DNA of 64,000 nt. Origin: JAGOEY01 sp017997515 (GTDB lineage Bacteria > Pseudomonadota > Gammaproteobacteria > Burkholderiales > Burkholderiaceae_C). Under the pieces are notes generated by a model that was not told where the DNA came from, did not search any database, and was given only the letters and a program-made list of their open reading frames with translations. A program made the translations under genes and the position numbers. Shown in pieces: positions 1-8,194 of this stretch. The stretch is from the NCBI GenBank assembly GCA_026314275.1, contig CP111109.1, forward strand, positions 1,860,001 through 1,924,000, read 5' to 3'. Position 1 is the stretch's first letter. Every line of letters begins with the position of its first letter.

Positions 1-1
1 G

Positions 2-220
2 CTGGAGTTTTCGGTCACCGACCATGGCGCGGGTATTTCGGACGAGGTGGCCCGCCAGCTGTTCACACCCTTTTTCACCACCAAGTCCGAAGGCATGGGC
101 CTGGGCCTGAGCCTGTGCCGCACCGTGGTAGAACAACACGGTGGGGCCCTGCAGTACAGCCCGCACCAGCCCAGCGGCACGGTGTTCACCTTCACTTTAC
201 CTGTTAAAAATGCGGACTAG
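2..220 (+). CDS. Sensor histidine kinase, C-terminal fragment (cut by window edge)
   Basis: The last 72 codons of a two-component sensor kinase; the gene begins before the window. What is visible is the end of the HATPase_c domain: a G1 box (DHGAGI), an F box (TPFFTTK) and a G2 box (GMGLGLSLCR), then the closing strands before TAG. This layout matches the FixL/DctB/NtrB-like kinase class. The response regulator begins 5 nt after the stop codon, so the two almost certainly form one operon and one signalling pair. The sensory part lies outside the window, so the signal is unknown. Confidence 0.9.
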   Translation: MEFSVTDHGAGISDEVARQLFTPFFTTKSEGMGLGLSLCRTVVEQHGGALQYSPHQPSGTVFTFTLPVKNAD

Positions 221-225
221 CGCTC

Positions 226-873
226 ATGGAACCTACGCTCGATGCTACAGTTTTTATAGTTGACGACGACGCCGGTGTGCGCGAAGCCCTGGCTTGGCTG
301 CTGCGGTCGCGCCGTTTGTCGAGTGAAGTGCATGGCAGCGCCGAGTCGTTCGAGCGCCAGCTGCTCGACCCCGCGTCCACCAGCGGCGTCGGCCCCGCCG
401 CCCGCATCACCCAGGCCTGTTGCCTGCTGCTGGATGTGCGGATGCCGGGCACCAGCGGGCTGGCCTTGTTCGACAAAATTGTGGCGGTCGGTCTGCACGA
501 AGTGATGCCCGTGATCTTCCTCACCGGCCATGCCGACGTGCCCACCGCCGTGGACGCCGTTAAGCGGGGCGCTTTCGACTTTTGCGAAAAACCCTTTTCC
601 GACAACGCCCTGGTCGACCGCATCGAACAGGCCCTGGCCGTGTCCGCCCGAGCACTGCAGGCCCGGCGCGACACCACCGGCCTGCAGTCCAAGATGGCCG
701 AACTCACCGACCGTGAGCGTGACGTCATGCGCATGGTGGTGGAAGGCCTGCCCAACAAACTGATCGCCGACCAGCTCGACATCAGCGTGCGCACCGTGGA
801 AGTCCACCGCGCCCGTGTGTTCGACAAAATGAACGTGAAGTCCGCCGTGGAACTGGCCAACCTGCTCAGGTAA
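226..873 (+). CDS. FixJ/NarL-type two-component response regulator
   Basis: A 215-aa DNA-binding response regulator. The N-terminal receiver domain (about residues 8-125) shows the acidic pocket VDDD, the phospho-acceptor aspartate in LLLDVRMPG, a conserved threonine in FLTGH and a lysine in CEKPF. The C-terminal LuxR-type helix-turn-helix (about 152-212) has the typical LTDRERDV...NKLIADQL...TVEVHRARV pattern. The regulator follows the kinase fragment by 5 nt and is presumably phosphorylated by it. The PVIFLTGHADV stretch is typical of the FixJ/TodT/DctR group. No target gene can be named; the next gene is on the other strand. Confidence 0.9.
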   Translation: MEPTLDATVFIVDDDAGVREALAWLLRSRRLSSEVHGSAESFERQLLDPASTSGVGPAARITQACCLLLDVRMPGTSGLALFDKIVAVGLHEVMPVIFLTGHADVPTAVDAVKRGAFDFCEKPFSDNALVDRIEQALAVSARALQARRDTTGLQSKMAELTDRERDVMRMVVEGLPNKLIADQLDISVRTVEVHRARVFDKMNVKSAVELANLLR

Positions 874-1040
874 CGACACCCCCAACTGGCGCTGGTTGGT
901 GGGTGAACCATTTATTAACCAAACAAGCGCCCGGCGCCCAGTACATGGGCGCAAGCAGCTATTAATTGAGTAGTGATTGTGGGAGCGCAGCGAAAAGTGC
1001 GCCCTTCCCCCAAAAGCAAAGTGCGAAGCACAAGCCCCCC

Positions 1041-1138
1041 TCCAGCAGACACCACGGAACCGGCTTTGCCGGGCCGCAGGTGTCTCCCCCTGCAAGGGGG
1101 AAGGCGCAGCGGAACGAAGTCCGCGCAGCCTGGGGGTG
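1041..1138 (-). repeat. Family A three-hairpin repeat, copy 1
   Basis: Reverse-orientation copy. The large hairpin spans 1048-1084 with outer arms GACACC/GGTGTC and inner arms CCGGC/GCCGG around TTT. A second stem (CCCCC TGCAA GGGGG) and a third (GCGGA/TCCGC-like) follow, and the element ends in the reverse complement of CACCCCCAGG. That end lies 7 nt from the stop codon of the OmpA-like gene on the same strand. The rest of this 270-nt gap (874-1040) shows nothing recognisable. Confidence 0.85.
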
Positions 1139-1145
1139 TGCCAGC

Positions 1146-1790
1146 TTATCCGCGCGCGCGCTCGCCCACGTAGATTTCGACCCGGCGGTTCTTGGCCCGG
1201 CCTTGTGCCGTGTCGTTGGTGGCAATCGGCTGGGTAGAGCCATGGCCTTCGATCTTGAAGATGCGGGAATCGACGCCGCGTGCCACCAGGTAGTCGCGGG
1301 TGGATGCTGCGCGGTCCACTGACAAGGGGTTGTTGATGGCGTCGCTGCCAGTGCTGTCGGTGTGGCCCACGATACGGACTTCGGCGTTCGGGTTGTTGCG
1401 CAGACCGGCCGCAAACTGGTCGAGGACGGGCGAAAAACTCGGGCTGATGGCGGAGCTGCCGACCGCAAAAGAAATGTCGCTCGGGATTTCCAGCTTGAGC
1501 TGGTTGTCCGCCGTTTGCACAACGCCTACGCCCGTGCCCTGGGTGGCGGCCTGCATGTCGCGTTTTTGTTTTTCGAGGTTGGAAGACCAGATGTATGTGC
1601 CCAAAGCGCCCAGGCCTGCACCCACTGCAGCCCCCGTGCCTGCGCTGCCGCCCGTTGCCGAACTGAGGATGGCACCTGCCACGGCACCAATACCTGCACC
1701 GGTAGCGGTTTTCTGCTGGGTCTCGGACATGCCGGCACAGCCAACGAGCAAAAAGGCCGCAGCGGCCGTGGAAACAAGAGTCTTGCGCAT
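1146..1790 (-). CDS. OmpA-family outer-membrane lipoprotein with glycine zipper (YiaD-like)
   Basis: A 214-aa lipoprotein. The signal peptide ends in the lipobox LVGC, so Cys18 is the likely lipidated residue. A glycine-zipper hydrophobic segment (about 30-68, repeated GxGxG/AxxG) precedes the C-terminal OmpA domain (about 98-212). That domain carries the peptidoglycan-binding pattern VRIVGHTDSTGSDAINN...LSVDRAASTRDYLVARGV and NRRVEIYV. The family is anchored in the outer membrane and binds diaminopimelate in peptidoglycan non-covalently. The gene stands alone; a family A repeat follows its stop codon by 7 nt. The length and domain order match YiaD/Pal-like proteins of Burkholderiales. Confidence 0.9.
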   Translation of the reverse strand: MRKTLVSTAAAAFLLVGCAGMSETQQKTATGAGIGAVAGAILSSATGGSAGTGAAVGAGLGALGTYIWSSNLEKQKRDMQAATQGTGVGVVQTADNQLKLEIPSDISFAVGSSAISPSFSPVLDQFAAGLRNNPNAEVRIVGHTDSTGSDAINNPLSVDRAASTRDYLVARGVDSRIFKIEGHGSTQPIATNDTAQGRAKNRRVEIYVGERARG

Positions 1791-1843
1791 GGGGATCTCC
1801 TTCTGGGAATGTTCAGGAATGTTCCGTTTTAACGGTACACAGC

Positions 1844-1969
1844 TTACTGCTTTTCTTTGTCATCGGGTGTAGGAAGTTCACCCTTTTTGCGGCCCGAAAA
1901 CATGGTCCACCACACAATGCCCACCAGCAGCACAAGTGCTAGCAGCGCTTCAAGCAAAATCAGACCCAT
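1844..1969 (-). CDS. Small single-pass membrane protein (41 aa)
   Basis: A 41-codon ORF encoding one hydrophobic helix (residues 2-24, rich in Leu/Val/Ile), then WWTMFSGRKKGE and an acidic/basic tail. It has a good ribosome-binding site (AGGAG about 10 nt before ATG on the minus strand). The composition and the WWTMFSGRK motif look like a conserved small Burkholderiales membrane protein, but I cannot name a function. Its ATG overlaps the mltA ATG on the other strand within one CATG, so the two genes diverge from the same four bases. Its stop codon lies about 50 nt before the OmpA-like gene on the same strand. Confidence 0.6.
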   Translation of the reverse strand: MGLILLEALLALVLLVGIVWWTMFSGRKKGELPTPDDKEKQ

Positions 1970-3107
1970 GAGAACAAGACTCCTGCGGTGTTTACAACTG
2001 GTGGCCATTGTAGGAATGCTGGCATCCTGCGCGAGCCGCGCGCCCCAAACCCCCACAGCGCCCCCGGTTCCTGGCAGTGCGCCCGACACCACCACCATGG
2101 CCCCTGTGCCCGGCCCGGTGGCCCACCCCAAAAGCCGGTGGGTGCCGGTGCGCTGGGCGGATCTGCCCGGTTTTTCGGAAGACCGGCTGTTCGAGGCCTG
2201 GAATGCGTGGATCAAAAGCTGCGAAAAACCGGCCCCCACCTTTGCACCCTTGTGCAGCGATGTGCGGCGGCTGAGTATTGCCACAGACCAAGAGCAGCGG
2301 GCCTGGATGGTGGAGCGCCTGCAGCCTTACCGCGTCGAGTCGCTGGACGGTGCTGCGGAAGGTTTGCTGACGGCGTACTACGAACCCGTGATCGCGGCGT
2401 CCCGCGTGCCGGGCAAGGCGTATGCCGTGCCGCTGTACCGTGTGCCGGCCTCGCTGGGCAGCCGCAAGCCCTGGTACACACGCCAGCAGATCGACACTTT
2501 GCCCGAAGCCCGTGCGGCACTGCAAGGCCGTGAAATTGCCTGGATCAACGACCCGGTGGAGGCAATGGCATTACACATCCAGGGCTCGGGCCGTTTGCAG
2601 GTCACCGAAGCCGACGGCTCACAAACCACCATCCGTGCCGCTTTCGCAGGCACCAACGACCAGCCCTACAAAAGTATCGGCACCTGGTTGTTGCAGCAGG
2701 GCGCCACGCGGGACGCCACCTGGCCGGGTATCCGGGCCTGGCTGACGCAGAACCCGCAACGCCAGAACGAACTGCTGTGGCAAAACCCGCGTTATGTGTT
2801 TTTCCGCGAAGAAGCTTTGGCGGGGGCGGACGCCGCGTTTGGCCCCAAAGGTGCACAGGGTGTGGCGCTCACCCCCGGGCGTTCCATTGCGGTAGACCGC
2901 CAAAGTATTCCGTATGGCACACCGGTGTGGCTGGCCTCCAGCGGCCCGTCGGTGAGTCTGCAGCGCCTGGTGATGGCGCAGGACACGGGCAGTGCCATCC
3001 TGGGGGCGGTGCGCGCCGACTATTTTGTGGGCTGGGGCGCAGAGGCTGGTGACGTGGCAGGGCGGCTCAAGCAGCCGCTGCAGCTGTGGGTGCTGTGGCC
3101 GAAGTGA
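1968..3107 (+). CDS. mltA: Membrane-bound lytic murein transglycosylase A
   Basis: A 379-aa lipoprotein that cleaves the MurNAc-GlcNAc bond of peptidoglycan to leave 1,6-anhydro ends. The signal peptide ends in LASC (lipobox). The MltA domain contains the conserved YYEP (GLLTAYYEPV) and IQGSGR motifs, and the 3D domain at the C terminus contains MAQDTGSAI, whose aspartate corresponds to the catalytic Asp of the family. The frame stays open upstream to 1857, but the start at 1968 gives a proper lipoprotein signal (MRTRLLRCLQLVAIVG). No clear ribosome-binding site precedes it, and the ATG shares bases with the start codon of the divergent small gene. Confidence 0.92.
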   Translation: MRTRLLRCLQLVAIVGMLASCASRAPQTPTAPPVPGSAPDTTTMAPVPGPVAHPKSRWVPVRWADLPGFSEDRLFEAWNAWIKSCEKPAPTFAPLCSDVRRLSIATDQEQRAWMVERLQPYRVESLDGAAEGLLTAYYEPVIAASRVPGKAYAVPLYRVPASLGSRKPWYTRQQIDTLPEARAALQGREIAWINDPVEAMALHIQGSGRLQVTEADGSQTTIRAAFAGTNDQPYKSIGTWLLQQGATRDATWPGIRAWLTQNPQRQNELLWQNPRYVFFREEALAGADAAFGPKGAQGVALTPGRSIAVDRQSIPYGTPVWLASSGPSVSLQRLVMAQDTGSAILGAVRADYFVGWGAEAGDVAGRLKQPLQLWVLWPK

Positions 3108-3111
3108 GCTA

Positions 3112-3289
3112 GGAGTCTGCGCGGCAAAAGGGGCGTCGGCTGCAAATGAGCCGCAGCGGTCCATTTTTATAGAAGCTGCGCTTTCACCGTCTTCTTGGCC
3201 CATAGCGGGGCTATGCGCCTGCGAATCCGGCAAAAACTGTCCTCGCTGGGGCTCATTTTCGCTATCGACGCCTTCTGCCGCGCAGGCTC
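3112..3289. repeat. 180-bp element with ~50-bp imperfect terminal inverted repeats
   Basis: The left arm (3112-3161) and right arm (3239-3289) are imperfect inverted repeats. Both arms contain CTGCGCGGCA, a CGTCG core and AATGAGCC on matching strands. The centre holds a small hairpin CATAGC GGG GCTATG. It contains no plausible gene and begins a few bases after the mltA stop codon. It could be a MITE-like element or a long RNA hairpin. Only this one copy was found in the window. Confidence 0.65.
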
Positions 3290-3345
3290 CCGGGCGCGCG
3301 CTGTGCAGCAGGTGTACACGGCGCGTTTTGCCAGGGTTCATGAAG

Positions 3346-3374
3346 GTGTCACGGTTCTGCCACGGGCGTGTCAC
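3346..3374 (+). promoter_or_regulatory. Tandem PHO-box-like PhoB site upstream of phoX
   Basis: Three 7-mers lie exactly 11 bp apart: GTGTCAC (3346-3352), CTGCCAC (3357-3363) and GTGTCAC (3368-3374). PhoB binds direct repeats of CTGTCAT/C separated by 4 bp, so the spacing and sequence fit a tandem PHO box. A -10-like TATCGT (3385-3390) starts 10 nt after the last repeat, as in known Pho promoters. The gene downstream is a phosphatase, which supports the reading. Binding itself is inferred. Confidence 0.65.
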
Positions 3375-3454
3375 AGGGGCTGTTTATCGTGCGGCACGGG
3401 CCTGTAGAAATACACCCAGGCCCTCGATCAACCCCACTACGAAATGGCCTCCCC

Positions 3455-5683
3455 ATGAACCCGACAGTTGCCTCCAATGGCCCCGTCATCGACCCCGATG
3501 ACATTGGCACCAACACCACCACCAACCCGTCGTTTGACAACGTGGTTGCGGCGCGTCTGAGCCGCCGCAACCTGTTCCGCCTGGGTGTGGGCAGCGCCGC
3601 CAGCGCCATGATGCTGTCGGCCTGTGGTGGCGGGGACGATGATGTGGCCGCTGCACCAGCGCCCGCTCCTGCACCGGCGCCAGCCCCGGCTCCAGCGCCA
3701 GCACCTGCTCCGATGGCGTTCAATTTCAACCCGGTGGCCAAGAGTCTGGACGACGCGCTGGTCGTGCCCGTGGGTTACACCGCCAGTGTGTTGTACCGCC
3801 TGGGTGACCCGATCACCAACGACGTGGCCGCCTACAAAAACGACGGCACCGATGACGCCGCCACCTACGACCGCCGCGCTGGTGACCACCACGACGGCAT
3901 GACCTATTTCGGCGCCAACAGCAGCGACAAATGGGACGCCAGTGCCTCCGCACGCGGCCTGCTGGTGATGAACCACGAAGCTATCACCCCGCTGTACCTG
4001 CACCCCAACGGCCAGACCATTGTGGGCGGTGTACGCACCGTGGCTGCGGAAGTCCAGCGCGAGTTCTACCTGCACGGTGTGAGCGTGATCGACGTGAAGA
4101 AGACCGGCACCACCTGGGCACTCGACAAGGCGTCCAAGCTCAACCGCCGCGTCCACACCCTGACCCCGATGACCCTCTCGGGCCCCGCGGCTTTCAGCGA
4201 GTTCATGGTCACCAAATACTCGGCCAATGGCGACGCCACCCGGGGCACGGTCAACAACTGCGCCAACGGCACCACGCCCTGGGGCACCTACCTCGCGTGT
4301 GAAGAAAACTGGGCAGGCTACTTCCGCCGTGTCACCGCCACCGACAACGCCAAACGCAGCGCCAAAGAGCTGGCATCCTTCAGCCGTTATGGGGTTGCAG
4401 GAACGGGCCGCGAACTCTGGGCCACCGTCACGCCCGACACCGCAGACAACCAGTACGGCCGCTGGAATGCCGAAGTGCAGGGCGCCAATGCCGCCGCCGA
4501 TTACCGCAATGCCGCCAACACCTACGGCTGGGTGGTCGAGATCGATCCGTTCAGCCCCACCTCCACGCCCAAGAAGCGTACGGCACTGGGCCGCTTCGGC
4601 CACGAAGGCGCCTGCCTGGGCCCGGTGGTGGTGGGCAAACCACTGGTCTGGTACATGGGTGACGACGCACAGAACGAGTACCTCTACAAGTTTGTGTCCA
4701 CCAAGGTCTGGGATGCTGCTGATGCCACCGGTGGCCTGGCCGCTGGCGACAAATACATGGACGACGGCAAGCTGTATGTGGCCCAGTTCAAGGCCGACGG
4801 CACGGGTGTGTGGATGGAACTCAAGCTCGGCCTGAACAACATTACGCCCAGCTACGCCAAGTACGCCTTCGCCAACCAGGCCGACGTTCTCATCAACGCC
4901 CGCCACGCTGCCGACGCCGCAGGCGCCACCAAAATGGACCGCCCCGAGTGGACCGCCGTCAACCCCAAGAACGGTGACGTGTACCTGACGCTGACCAACA
5001 ACTCGGCACGTGCGCTGGCCAGCACCGATGCTGCCAACCCCCGTTACTACAACGACCCCAAGGGTGCCGCCAAAACCGCCCAGCGTGGCAACCCGAACGG
5101 CCACGTCGTGCGTTTTGCCGATGCCAACCGCGACCCTGCTGCGACGAGCTTCACCTGGGACGTGTACCTGTTTGGTTCGCGCGCCACCATGTCGGCCGAC
5201 ATCAACGCCTCGGGCCTGACGGAAGACAACGACTTCTCCAGCCCTGATGGCATGTGGTTCAGCCAGGCGGCTGCTGGCCTGCTGTGGCTGCAGACCGACG
5301 ACGGCAAATTCACCGACGTGACCAACTGCATGATGCTGGCCGCGCTGCCAGGCCAGGTGGGCGACGGTGGCAAACGCACGTTGACCAACATCGGCAGCGA
5401 TGGTGTATCGACCAAGACGCAAGACACGGTGGTGGGTGCCCAGGCCACCGGCACCACGCTGCGCCGCTTCCTGGTGGGCCCGGTGGCCTGCGAGATCACC
5501 GGCATTGCCGAATCGGGCGACGGCAAGGCCATCTTTGTGAACATCCAGCACCCAGGTGAAGAGGGCAAAACAGCGACTGACCCCACGAGTTTTGGGAGCC
5601 ACTGGCCGGACGGCGGCACATCGCGCCCACGGTCTGCCACCGTGGTGATCACCAAGGACGACGGTGGCCGTGTAGGGGTGTAA
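3455..5683 (+). CDS. phoX: PhoX-family alkaline phosphatase, Tat-exported
   Basis: A 742-aa member of the PhoX (DUF839) family, calcium/iron-dependent phosphatases that release phosphate from organic esters outside the cytoplasm. The N terminus carries a twin-arginine signal (LSRRNLFRLG) and then a Cys-Gly-Gly-Gly stretch, so it may be a Tat-exported lipoprotein. A Pro-Ala linker (about residues 68-88) follows. Family motifs seen are VMNHEA, TPWGTYLACEENW, VVEIDPF, FGHEGA, YMGDDAQNEYLYKF, DRPEW and SSPDGMWF. The frame is open upstream to 3368, but ATG 3455 gives the proper signal sequence. A PHO-box-like site upstream suggests induction by phosphate starvation, and a terminator follows. Confidence 0.9.
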   Translation: MNPTVASNGPVIDPDDIGTNTTTNPSFDNVVAARLSRRNLFRLGVGSAASAMMLSACGGGDDDVAAAPAPAPAPAPAPAPAPAPAPMAFNFNPVAKSLDDALVVPVGYTASVLYRLGDPITNDVAAYKNDGTDDAATYDRRAGDHHDGMTYFGANSSDKWDASASARGLLVMNHEAITPLYLHPNGQTIVGGVRTVAAEVQREFYLHGVSVIDVKKTGTTWALDKASKLNRRVHTLTPMTLSGPAAFSEFMVTKYSANGDATRGTVNNCANGTTPWGTYLACEENWAGYFRRVTATDNAKRSAKELASFSRYGVAGTGRELWATVTPDTADNQYGRWNAEVQGANAAADYRNAANTYGWVVEIDPFSPTSTPKKRTALGRFGHEGACLGPVVVGKPLVWYMGDDAQNEYLYKFVSTKVWDAADATGGLAAGDKYMDDGKLYVAQFKADGTGVWMELKLGLNNITPSYAKYAFANQADVLINARHAADAAGATKMDRPEWTAVNPKNGDVYLTLTNNSARALASTDAANPRYYNDPKGAAKTAQRGNPNGHVVRFADANRDPAATSFTWDVYLFGSRATMSADINASGLTEDNDFSSPDGMWFSQAAAGLLWLQTDDGKFTDVTNCMMLAALPGQVGDGGKRTLTNIGSDGVSTKTQDTVVGAQATGTTLRRFLVGPVACEITGIAESGDGKAIFVNIQHPGEEGKTATDPTSFGSHWPDGGTSRPRSATVVITKDDGGRVGV

Positions 5684-5829
5684 TACGGATGTGCCTTCAA
5701 CCGTATAACGTCGTTGGTTCGCCTCGCCGTGCTACAGCACTGTCTTCGGCTTCCCGCCTAGTTCTCCGATTGAATGCAAACCCGTAAAGGGCAGGCCTGC
5801 GCCGCACGTGAGGGCGCAGCTTTTCGAAC

Positions 5830-5864
5830 ATGCCGGAGTGCACACCAGTGCCTCCGGCATTTTT
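5830..5864 (+). terminator. Rho-independent terminator downstream of phoX
   Basis: A 9-bp stem ATGCCGGAG/CTCCGGCAT (5830-5838 / 5852-5860) has an inner GCAC/GTGC extension around ACCA and is followed by a T-run. It ends just before the convergent MFS gene stop at 5869. The 145 nt between the phoX stop and this stem hold smaller inverted repeats but no recognised gene. Confidence 0.8.
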
Positions 5865-5868
5865 GTTG

Positions 5869-7482
5869 TCAGTGGCGTACGACGTAGCGGGTGACCCGGG
5901 GCGGCACATCCCCCACATGGAACGCCAAACGCCGTTCGCGCCGCGCCATGTCTGCTGCCGTGGCGCGGTTGAAACGCCGCAGGTGGTCGGTCCAGCTGGG
6001 GTCCACGATGTGTTCGATGTAGCGGTTGGGTGCCGCAATGTCGTGCAGCAGTGCCCAGGCCGTGGCACCTTGCCCAAGGCGTGCACGCCGGGTCTGCTCC
6101 ATCACGGTGTGAAACGCCGCCGCACGTGCGGGGTCGATCAGGTACTCCACCGTGGTGACCACGCGGCCCTCTTCATCGGGTGTTTGTGTGGGGGGCGCTG
6201 CGGCCCAGCCGGTCATGGCCGGGCTGACATCGTCATCCCCTGTCACATCGGTCACCCAGCGCAAGGCCGCAAGCATCATCACGGTGCCACTGACTGCGGC
6301 AACCGACAGGCTGGTGTGTAATGTGCTCACGGTGGCCACCTGGCCCCACAAGGCGGCACCAATGGCGCTGGCACCCATGATGGCCATCTGGAAGGTGGAC
6401 ATGCCACGGGCCCGCACCCAGTCTGGCAAGGCCAGCTGCGCCGACACCGACAGTGAATTGGCCACCGTGATCCATGCCATACCGCCGAAGAACATGGCGG
6501 GCACCGCAACCCAGGTGTTGGGTGCAAACGCCATGATGGCGGTTGCCACCGACTGCAGCACTGTGCCGCGCAGCACCAGCTGGTCGCGCCCGAACGCCTG
6601 GCGCAGCCGGGGCATCAGAAGCACGGCCACGATGGCACCGGTGCCCATGGCGGCGAGCAGCAGCGTGAACGTGCCTGCGCCCCCGCCCTGCAAGTTGCGC
6701 GCCAGCAGCGGCAAAAGGGCCAGCAATGCGGTGGAGTGGAAAAAGAAAATGGCCACGCGGGTCAGCACCGCCCGCATACGTTGCGACTGGCGCACAAACT
6801 GCAGCCCCACCCGCATGGCACCCATGAGTTTTTCGCGGCCCAACGGGTTGGGCGTGTGGGTGCGCCGCCAGCGCAGCACCACAAACCCCGACACCAGCGA
6901 CAACACCGCGTTCAGCACAAACACCCAGACCGTGCCAGCGCTGGCAATCAGCACCCCGGCGGTGAGCGGGCCGATGATGCGCGACGCATTCATCGAAATG
7001 CCGTTGAGCCCCAAAGCTGCAGGCAGCTGGGCGCGGGGCACCAGCTCGGGCACGATGGCGGCAAACACCGGCCAGCGCAGTGCCAGGCCAATCCCGTTCA
7101 TGAAGGTCAGGATCAGCAGCAGCGGTGCCGTCATCATGTCCAGCATGATGGCCGCACACAGCGCGATGGCTGTTGCAGCCAGCCAGAACTGGGTGGCCAC
7201 CAGCCAGCGCCGCCGGTCCAGGATGTCGGCCAGCGCGCCGCTGGGCAGGCCGAGCAAAAGCACGGGCAGGGTGGAGGCCGACTGCACCAGCGCCACCCAG
7301 ATCGGCGAGGTGGTCAGTGAGGTCATCATCCAGGCTGCGGCCACATCGTTCATCCACATACAGATGTTGGCGATCAGCCAGGTGCTCCACAACATACGGA
7401 ACACCGGCAGCGACAAAGGTGCCAGTGCGGACGGTGGCGCAGCGCGGACGGGGGGCTGTTCTGGCGGAAGCTCAGGTGGCAT
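5869..7482 (-). CDS. MFS exporter, EntS/MFS_3 family, with C-terminal soluble extension
   Basis: A 537-aa major facilitator protein. About twelve hydrophobic segments run from residue 30 to 410, with the MFS loop signature GALADILDRRRW between helices 2 and 3. The pattern matches the enterobactin-exporter-like MFS_3 family. After the last helix comes a soluble domain of about 100 residues (from about 435, VVTTVEYLIDPARAAAFHTVMEQTRRARLG...) that resembles the antibiotic-biosynthesis-monooxygenase-like tail of this subgroup. The substrate is unknown. It lies 48 nt downstream of the Lrp-type regulator on the same strand, so the two may be co-transcribed. Confidence 0.82.
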   Translation of the reverse strand: MPPELPPEQPPVRAAPPSALAPLSLPVFRMLWSTWLIANICMWMNDVAAAWMMTSLTTSPIWVALVQSASTLPVLLLGLPSGALADILDRRRWLVATQFWLAATAIALCAAIMLDMMTAPLLLILTFMNGIGLALRWPVFAAIVPELVPRAQLPAALGLNGISMNASRIIGPLTAGVLIASAGTVWVFVLNAVLSLVSGFVVLRWRRTHTPNPLGREKLMGAMRVGLQFVRQSQRMRAVLTRVAIFFFHSTALLALLPLLARNLQGGGAGTFTLLLAAMGTGAIVAVLLMPRLRQAFGRDQLVLRGTVLQSVATAIMAFAPNTWVAVPAMFFGGMAWITVANSLSVSAQLALPDWVRARGMSTFQMAIMGASAIGAALWGQVATVSTLHTSLSVAAVSGTVMMLAALRWVTDVTGDDDVSPAMTGWAAAPPTQTPDEEGRVVTTVEYLIDPARAAAFHTVMEQTRRARLGQGATAWALLHDIAAPNRYIEHIVDPSWTDHLRRFNRATAADMARRERRLAFHVGDVPPRVTRYVVRH

Positions 7483-7530
7483 GGGGCATTATTGCTGACG
7501 GGTGGGGGTCACGCTGACGGCGTGTGGAGA

Positions 7531-8034
7531 TCAGGTTCTGTTGCCGCGTGCCGTGTCTGCTGTGCCCAGATGGCCCAGGGGCAACGCGCTGCTGGCTTTC
7601 ACTTCCCCCAGCGAGAAGCTGGTGTGTAAGTCTTTCACGTTGGGCAGGTTGATCAGCACCTGGCGCGCAAACTGCGAAAACGAGTCCAGGTCGCGGGACA
7701 CCACCTGCAGCTCGAACGTGCCCGCGCCGCTGATGTAGTGGCAGGACACGATCTCGGGAATCTTGCGGATGGCCTCCTCCATGGTGCGCAGCGCTTCGCC
7801 GGTGTTGCGGTCGGCGTCCAGCCGCACAAACGCGAGCACCCCCAGGCCGATCTTGTGGCGGTCGATTTCTGCGCGGTAACCCACGATGTAGCCCGCCTGT
7901 TCCAGCGCCCGCACCCGCCGCCAGCACGGTGCCGCCGACAGCCCGACACGCGAGGCCAGCTCGGCATTGGTGAGCCGGGCATCGGCTTGCAGCTCGTCCA
8001 GGATGGACCGGTCAAACTTGTCGAGTGTTTCCAT
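7531..8034 (-). CDS. Lrp/AsnC-family transcriptional regulator
   Basis: A 167-aa regulator of the leucine-responsive family. The N-terminal helix-turn-helix (about 4-60: LDKFDRSILDELQADARLTNAELASRVGLS...) is followed by the RAM/AsnC ligand-binding domain with the ...IPEIVSCHYISGAGTFELQV pattern. The start at 8034 (METLDKF) fits the family better than an in-frame TTG three codons upstream. The gene is divergent from the indolepyruvate oxidoreductase gene across a 160-nt gap. An amino acid or 2-oxo acid ligand and control of that gene are likely but inferred. The MFS exporter follows it. Confidence 0.9.
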   Translation of the reverse strand: METLDKFDRSILDELQADARLTNAELASRVGLSAAPCWRRVRALEQAGYIVGYRAEIDRHKIGLGVLAFVRLDADRNTGEALRTMEEAIRKIPEIVSCHYISGAGTFELQVVSRDLDSFSQFARQVLINLPNVKDLHTSFSLGEVKASSALPLGHLGTADTARGNRT

Positions 8035-8194
8035 GATGGGCAAAACAAAGAAAGAATCTTGCGCATCTTAGCCAAATCAAGGCATAAAACGCAAACACTG
8101 ATCCGGTGTGCAAACATACAATTTGCAGTCAAGCACGGGCACAGACCCCGCAAGCCACGCCCACAAGGCCACGCCACACCAGGAGACACAAACG

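Noticed and set aside
3650..3720. Ala-Pro codon repeat in phoX as a variable tandem repeat
   Set aside because: The repeat units are imperfect at the DNA level and encode a usual flexible linker after the export signal; no reason to see a contingency locus.
3437..5602. Long minus-strand ORF opposite phoX
   Set aside because: Low-complexity His/Gly/Val-rich composition typical of the antisense frame of a GC-rich gene; no start context or family match, while phoX has clear motifs.
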